NCBI GenBank assembly: GCA_934351765.1 | Contig: CAKRJM010000071.1 | Location: forward strand, 1 to 9,904 | Direction: 5' to 3' | DNA length: 9,904 bases | From: an uncultured Lachnospiraceae bacterium | GTDB taxonomy: Bacteria; Bacillota; Clostridia; Lachnospirales; Lachnospiraceae | Part shown: positions 8,002 to 9,904 of the stretch, piece after piece | How the letters are laid out: every line of letters starts with the position of its first letter | Position numbering within the stretch: position 1 is the stretch's first letter | Program-made: the position numbers and the translations under genes | The notes under the pieces: generated by a model | The model's input: the letters and a program-made list of their open reading frames with translations, nothing else | Told to the model about the DNA's origin: nothing | Database searches by the model: none

Positions 8002-9118
8002 TACCTTACAGGTATTCGCCGGAGTGGGCGGCAGCCTTTATGAAAATCATATGGCGGTGGATGTAAAGCGCCTCCGGCGCGCCGGCTGCCTGGCTCAGTT
8101 TTTTGCGGTCTGGCTGCCGGACAGGGAGACGAAGGACGCATTACTTGGAAGAAAATGCAGAGAAACAGAACCGGAATCCGGAACGGGATATGTCACTGGA
8201 ACGGAAAAATCGGAATCGTCTAAGAACAAATCCGAAAATGGGGACCGCCGCAGTTCAAACTTGTCCTGCGGTCCGGAGCCGGGGGCGGAGATCCGCCCGG
8301 AGCTTCTGGAAGACCTTTCCGATGAAGAATGGGACGACCGGTATTTTGATTTGCTGACCAATGGTTTTTATGAAACGATTCGGGAACACGGAGAGGAACT
8401 GGTGTTTGCCGGAAACGGAACGGATCTTTTGAAAAACCGAAGGGACGGGAAGCTTTCGGCGTTTCTTTCCCTGGAGGACGGACGGCTGGTGCGGGGCAGC
8501 CATGAGCGGCTGCAGCAGCTTTATGACCGCGGCGTGCGCCTCATCACCCTGACCTGGAATCATGACAACTGCTTCGGACGGGCCAATTATCGGGAGGAGC
8601 CGTTCGGAAGCCGGGAAAGCGGACTGACAGCCTTCGGAAAAGAGGCCGTCACCCAGATGGAAGCGCTGGGCATGCTGACAGATGTATCCCATTTATCGGA
8701 TGAGGGCTTTTTTGATGCAGCGGACTGCATTCGCGGCCCCTTTGTAGCGTCCCATTCCAATGCCAGAGCGCTCTGTAACTGTTCCAGGAATCTGACCGAT
8801 GAGATGCTTCATATTCTCGGGGATCACGGCGGCGCAGCCGGTTTGAACTTTGCCCCCTCGTTTCTGCGGGAAAATTCTCTGGAAAGCCGCGTTTCCGATC
8901 TGGCGCGTCACGCCGCCCATATGGTGAAAAAGGGAGGGGAAGAGGTCCTCTGCCTCGGAACCGATTTTGACGGCATAGGCGGAGCTCTGGAAATCGACGG
9001 GCCGGAGAAGATGGCGCTTCTGTGGGATGCACTGAAAAGAGCCGGATTTACCGAGCGGCAGATCGAACTGGTGCAGTGGGGAAATGCACAGCGGGTGATC
9101 CGGGAGGCGCTTAAATAG
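7976..9118 (+). CDS. Membrane (renal) dipeptidase family protein, peptidase M19
   Basis: This family is made of zinc-dependent TIM-barrel dipeptidases that hydrolyse dipeptides, often including D-residues. The 380-residue protein shows the M19 metal and substrate residues: H7-x-D9 in MDLHCDT, E167 in LSLEDG, H239 in TDVSHLS, H260 in ASHSNARAL, and D330 with D332 in GTDFDG. GVRLITLTWNHDNCFG and GAAGLNFAPSFL are also typical. There is no signal peptide, so a cytoplasmic enzyme is expected. ATG 7976 is preceded by GGAGGA with 5 bases spacing, so it is preferred over the in-frame ATG at 7985. The gene overlaps the SNF2 gene by 26 bases, which suggests translational coupling. Residues of about 50-117 form a charged, Ser/Glu/Lys-rich insert between the first barrel strands that is much longer than usual and probably a disordered loop. 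The catalytic residues are intact despite it. Confidence 0.94.
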   Translation: MTYMDLHCDTLQVFAGVGGSLYENHMAVDVKRLRRAGCLAQFFAVWLPDRETKDALLGRKCRETEPESGTGYVTGTEKSESSKNKSENGDRRSSNLSCGPEPGAEIRPELLEDLSDEEWDDRYFDLLTNGFYETIREHGEELVFAGNGTDLLKNRRDGKLSAFLSLEDGRLVRGSHERLQQLYDRGVRLITLTWNHDNCFGRANYREEPFGSRESGLTAFGKEAVTQMEALGMLTDVSHLSDEGFFDAADCIRGPFVASHSNARALCNCSRNLTDEMLHILGDHGGAAGLNFAPSFLRENSLESRVSDLARHAAHMVKKGGEEVLCLGTDFDGIGGALEIDGPEKMALLWDALKRAGFTERQIELVQWGNAQRVIREALK

Positions 9119-9192
9119 ACGAATGAAATTGTTTAGGACCTGGTCCCGCGCCTTTAGAACCTCTCTCTGAGATTTGTGAAGGAGGATACAAC

Positions 9193-9573
9193 ATGAAGAA
9201 AATCAGCTTAGTGGTTTTACCGGCTTTAGCAATCGTGTTAGAAACATTGCCATTGGGAGCAGTTTGTATGTTTGCCTTATCTCCGACAGAAAGAGTAAAA
9301 GAAACGTTCTCGTATTTTAGCCCCATACCATTTGGCTATGCAAATTTTCCTCCACTTATTACAGCCATATGTACGGTCGTCATTTTGTTACTTTCATTGG
9401 TATCATTAAAGAACAGTAGCGTTCTTAAGGCTTTACTTGTTCTCTCAATTATTACGGCAGTTGTTTCACTTTTACCGTTGATGTATGGATTAAACTATTA
9501 CACCCTCGTAGGAGCTTTCATAACGACAGCACTTGCAGCAGAATGTATTCTGATCTGGACACAACAGAGGTAA
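9193..9573 (+). CDS. Small multi-pass membrane protein of unknown function
   Basis: This 126-residue hydrophobic protein has four likely membrane segments at about residues 5-29, 54-72, 77-97 and 102-122. A charged loop between the first two contains PTERVKETFSYFSPIPFGYA (31-50), the most distinctive part of the protein. The start has a strong site, GGAGG at 9181-9185, 7 bases before ATG. Codon use (many TTA, ATT and AAA) and base composition are clearly more A+T-rich than in the genes before it: bases 9301-9360 hold 23 G+C of 60, against 36 of 60 at 8881-8940. That suggests a separate origin. No clear promoter was found in the 74 bases before it, nor a terminator behind it. I recognise no function. 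Its length and membrane pattern make it unlikely to be a broken larger gene. Confidence 0.75.
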   Translation: MKKISLVVLPALAIVLETLPLGAVCMFALSPTERVKETFSYFSPIPFGYANFPPLITAICTVVILLLSLVSLKNSSVLKALLVLSIITAVVSLLPLMYGLNYYTLVGAFITTALAAECILIWTQQR

Positions 9574-9737
9574 AGTGACAACTTCCGGTTTTGTGCTTTG
9601 TTTTTCTCTTGACCGAATTTATCGTTTCCTCCAAAGCGAACAATCTCAATGGAACTGGGCGAGGAGATCATCCAATTCTCTCTTCATGCCTGTGAAAAAA
9701 TTCCAGGATTGGTCTGTTGTTTCGGCACGTCTTATGG
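9574..9737. other. Non-coding stretch after the membrane gene
   Basis: No convincing gene is visible. T-rich runs (around 9585-9607) follow the membrane gene but have no adjoining stable hairpin. Short open frames occur on both strands, such as one on the - strand from 9671 to 9498 (57 codons) and one on the + strand from 9649 to 9759 (36 codons). None has enough support to be called. The first part is as A+T-rich as the membrane gene. Confidence 0.4.
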
Positions 9738-9743
9738 TATGAT
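9717..9743 (+). promoter_or_regulatory. Putative promoter for the alcohol dehydrogenase gene (extended -10)
   Basis: TATGAT (9738-9743) is preceded by an extended TGG (9735-9737). A partial -35 element, TTGTTT (9717-9722), sits 15 bases upstream, a short spacer that the extended -10 could tolerate. Transcription would begin near 9750, giving a leader of about 100 bases before ATG 9850. Confidence 0.45.
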
Positions 9744-9752
9744 AAGGAGTAG

Positions 9753-9819
9753 GCAGTAAAGCAGGACCGGCGCGGCAGAGGCGGAGGGATTGTTCCGGTT
9801 TTTGTGCCCGGTGTACTGC
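9753..9819 (+). promoter_or_regulatory. Possible structured leader upstream of the alcohol dehydrogenase gene
   Basis: Two nested pairings are visible in the predicted leader. GCAGTA (9753-9758) pairs with TACTGC (9814-9819). Inside it, AGGACCGG (9763-9770) pairs with CCGGTTTT (9795-9802) with two G-T wobbles. The inner hairpin ends in a T-run (9799-9803), so it could act as a weak terminator or attenuator. The ribosome binding site lies just downstream at 9831-9841. It matches no riboswitch class that I recognise. Confidence 0.3.
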
Positions 9820-9849
9820 ACTTATATAAAAGGAGAAGGAGAAGAAACC

Positions 9850-9904
9850 ATGGATAATTTTACATTTTACAGCCCCACGTATTTTGCATTCGGAAAAGGA
9901 ACGG
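9850..9904 (+). CDS. Iron-containing alcohol dehydrogenase, butanol dehydrogenase type (5' part)
   Basis: Only the first 18 codons are in the window: MDNFTFYSPTYFAFGKGT. This matches the typical opening of group III iron-containing alcohol dehydrogenases of clostridia (YqhD/BdhA type), where an aromatic N-(F/Y)-x-(F/Y) stretch is followed by a P-T segment and then F-G-K-G, the first strand of the NAD(P)-binding domain. Such enzymes reduce aldehydes such as butyraldehyde or acetaldehyde to alcohols, using NAD(P)H and a metal ion. A doubled AGGAGAAGGAG ribosome binding site ends 8 bases before ATG 9850. The metal ligands and most of the protein lie outside the window, so cofactor and substrate preference cannot be judged. 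Confidence 0.8.
   Translation, partial: MDNFTFYSPTYFAFGKGT

Noticed and set aside
4753..9118. SNF2 gene as part of a phage-defence system
   Set aside because: The neighbours are argS and a dipeptidase. No nuclease, methyltransferase, PLD or other defence component is visible in the window.
9649..9759. 36-codon + strand frame before the alcohol dehydrogenase
   Set aside because: It runs through the predicted promoter, lacks a ribosome binding site and its length is within chance.

Overview
The window looks like chromosomal DNA of a gut-type anaerobic Clostridia, most likely Lachnospiraceae. The evidence is strong AGGAGG-type ribosome binding sites, fairly G+C-rich genes with short spacing, a CbiZ-type cobamide salvage gene and the start of a clostridial butanol-dehydrogenase-type gene. 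Genus is not determinable from sequence reading alone. All genes lie on the + strand except one small gene at 2352-2804.

Region 1 (1-2331): the last codons of an upstream gene, then a TIM-barrel protein (xylose isomerase-like/COG1082 fold) translationally coupled by an ATGA overlap to an adenosylcobinamide amidohydrolase (CbiZ) that carries about 140 extra C-terminal residues. The CbiZ identity points to scavenging or remodelling of corrinoids. What the TIM-barrel protein does beside it is unknown, and this pair is the best candidate in the window for undescribed biochemistry. Two hairpin terminators close the region: one for the + strand and one bidirectional.

Region 2 (2352-4735): a small cupin-like gene on the - strand and argS (arginyl-tRNA synthetase) on the + strand diverge from a 161-base intergenic region that holds two facing promoters. 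No T-box leader fits before argS.

Region 3 (4753-9118): a 1082-residue SWIM-zinc-finger SNF2-family ATPase follows argS by 17 bases. Its end overlaps the start of an M19 (renal/membrane) dipeptidase by 26 bases. These genes probably form one transcript with argS. The dipeptidase has a charged, low-complexity insert of roughly 65 residues that the family does not need.

Region 4 (9119-9904): an A+T-rich small membrane protein gene that looks compositionally foreign, a non-coding stretch of about 275 bases with an extended -10 promoter and a foldable leader, and the first 18 codons of an iron-containing alcohol dehydrogenase that runs off the window.

No tRNA, rRNA, CRISPR array or insertion sequence was seen.
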